5,064 bases of DNA, taken from Nanobdellota archaeon (GTDB lineage Archaea; Nanobdellota; Nanobdellia; Woesearchaeales; GW2011-AR9). A program made the position numbers and the translations under genes. Location of the stretch: the NCBI GenBank assembly GCA_030695685.1, contig JAUYPT010000107.1, positions 1 through 5,064 on the forward strand. The letters are read 5' to 3'. Of this stretch, positions 4,990 to 5,064 are shown piece by piece (the first letter of the stretch is position 1; the number at the start of each line of letters is the position of its first letter). The notes under the pieces are model-generated. The model was given only the letters and a program-made list of their open reading frames with translations, made no database searches and had not been told where the DNA came from.

Positions 4990-5064
4990 CCGCTGGTGCA
5001 GACAGAAGCAAAGCTTCTGGCGCACAAATGAAGTAGTTTCTTCATTTTGTGTGTTCACCAGCGG
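4990..5064 (+). ncRNA. Three-way-junction structured element, candidate ncRNA or hairpin repeat
   Basis: A 9-bp closing stem CCGCTGGTG (4990-4998)/CACCAGCGG (5056-5064) encloses two hairpins. The first is CAGAAGC/GCTTCTG with an AAA loop (5003-5019). The second is a 13-bp stem pairing 5021-5033 with 5040-5053, with one bulged T and a TAGTTT loop. Junction strands are short (CAGA, G, TT). The pair G5022-T5052 is a wobble only if the plus strand is the RNA (the minus strand would have a C-A mismatch), which weakly favours a plus-strand transcript. It begins 18 bases after the coiled-coil stop codon and runs exactly to the window edge, so the outer stem may continue beyond. It could be an independent small RNA, a 3'-UTR structure that stabilises or ends the upstream message, or the end of a mobile hairpin repeat. 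No known RNA family is recognised. Confidence 0.4.

Noticed and set aside
4985..5064. A tRNA in the terminal structured region
   Set aside because: Only two arms sit within the closing stem on either strand, with no anticodon arm, D-loop GG or T-loop consensus in place.

Overview
The window looks like a chromosomal piece of an AT-rich archaeon, most likely a DPANN-type lineage (Woesearchaeota/Pacearchaeota-like; lineage is inferred, not proven). The reasons are an archaeal-type Obg-family GTPase with a TGS domain, a tRNA gene with no encoded CCA that is interrupted in its T-loop by an intron with a bulge-helix-bulge-like junction, a small membrane-anchored JAMM protein, and TATA-like boxes about 24-28 nt upstream of several start codons, which suggests leaderless transcripts.

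Layout, left to right. (1) The 3' part of an endonuclease V gene (+) enters from the left edge; two residues normally catalytic in this family are replaced. Its stop codon shares one base with the 3' end of the next gene. (2) A tRNA-Thr(UGU) gene on the minus strand has an 89-nt intron between positions 59 and 60. (3) Two minus-strand genes lie 1 nt apart, a YdjM-type membrane metal-dependent hydrolase followed by a membrane-anchored JAMM/JAB putative metallopeptidase; the tRNA lies just downstream of them on the same strand. (4) A minus-strand orphan protein of about 145 aa has no recognised family; its promoter favours a GTG start at 2195. (5) The divergent intergenic region 2196-2450 holds a 144-bp inverted-repeat element flanked by a 9-10-bp direct repeat. 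This is the signature of a MITE-like insertion, sitting next to the promoter of the following gene. (6) Two plus-strand genes follow: the GTPase, then a 423-aa coiled-coil protein of unknown function, each with its own promoter-like sequence. (7) The right edge holds a compact three-way-junction inverted-repeat structure, a candidate non-coding RNA or a second small mobile hairpin element.

Most of the window is housekeeping or cell-envelope type sequence, with no defence or phage cassette. The four points most worth following are the T-loop tRNA intron, the altered active site of endonuclease V, the MITE-like element at the GTPase promoter, and the three-way-junction structure after the coiled-coil gene.
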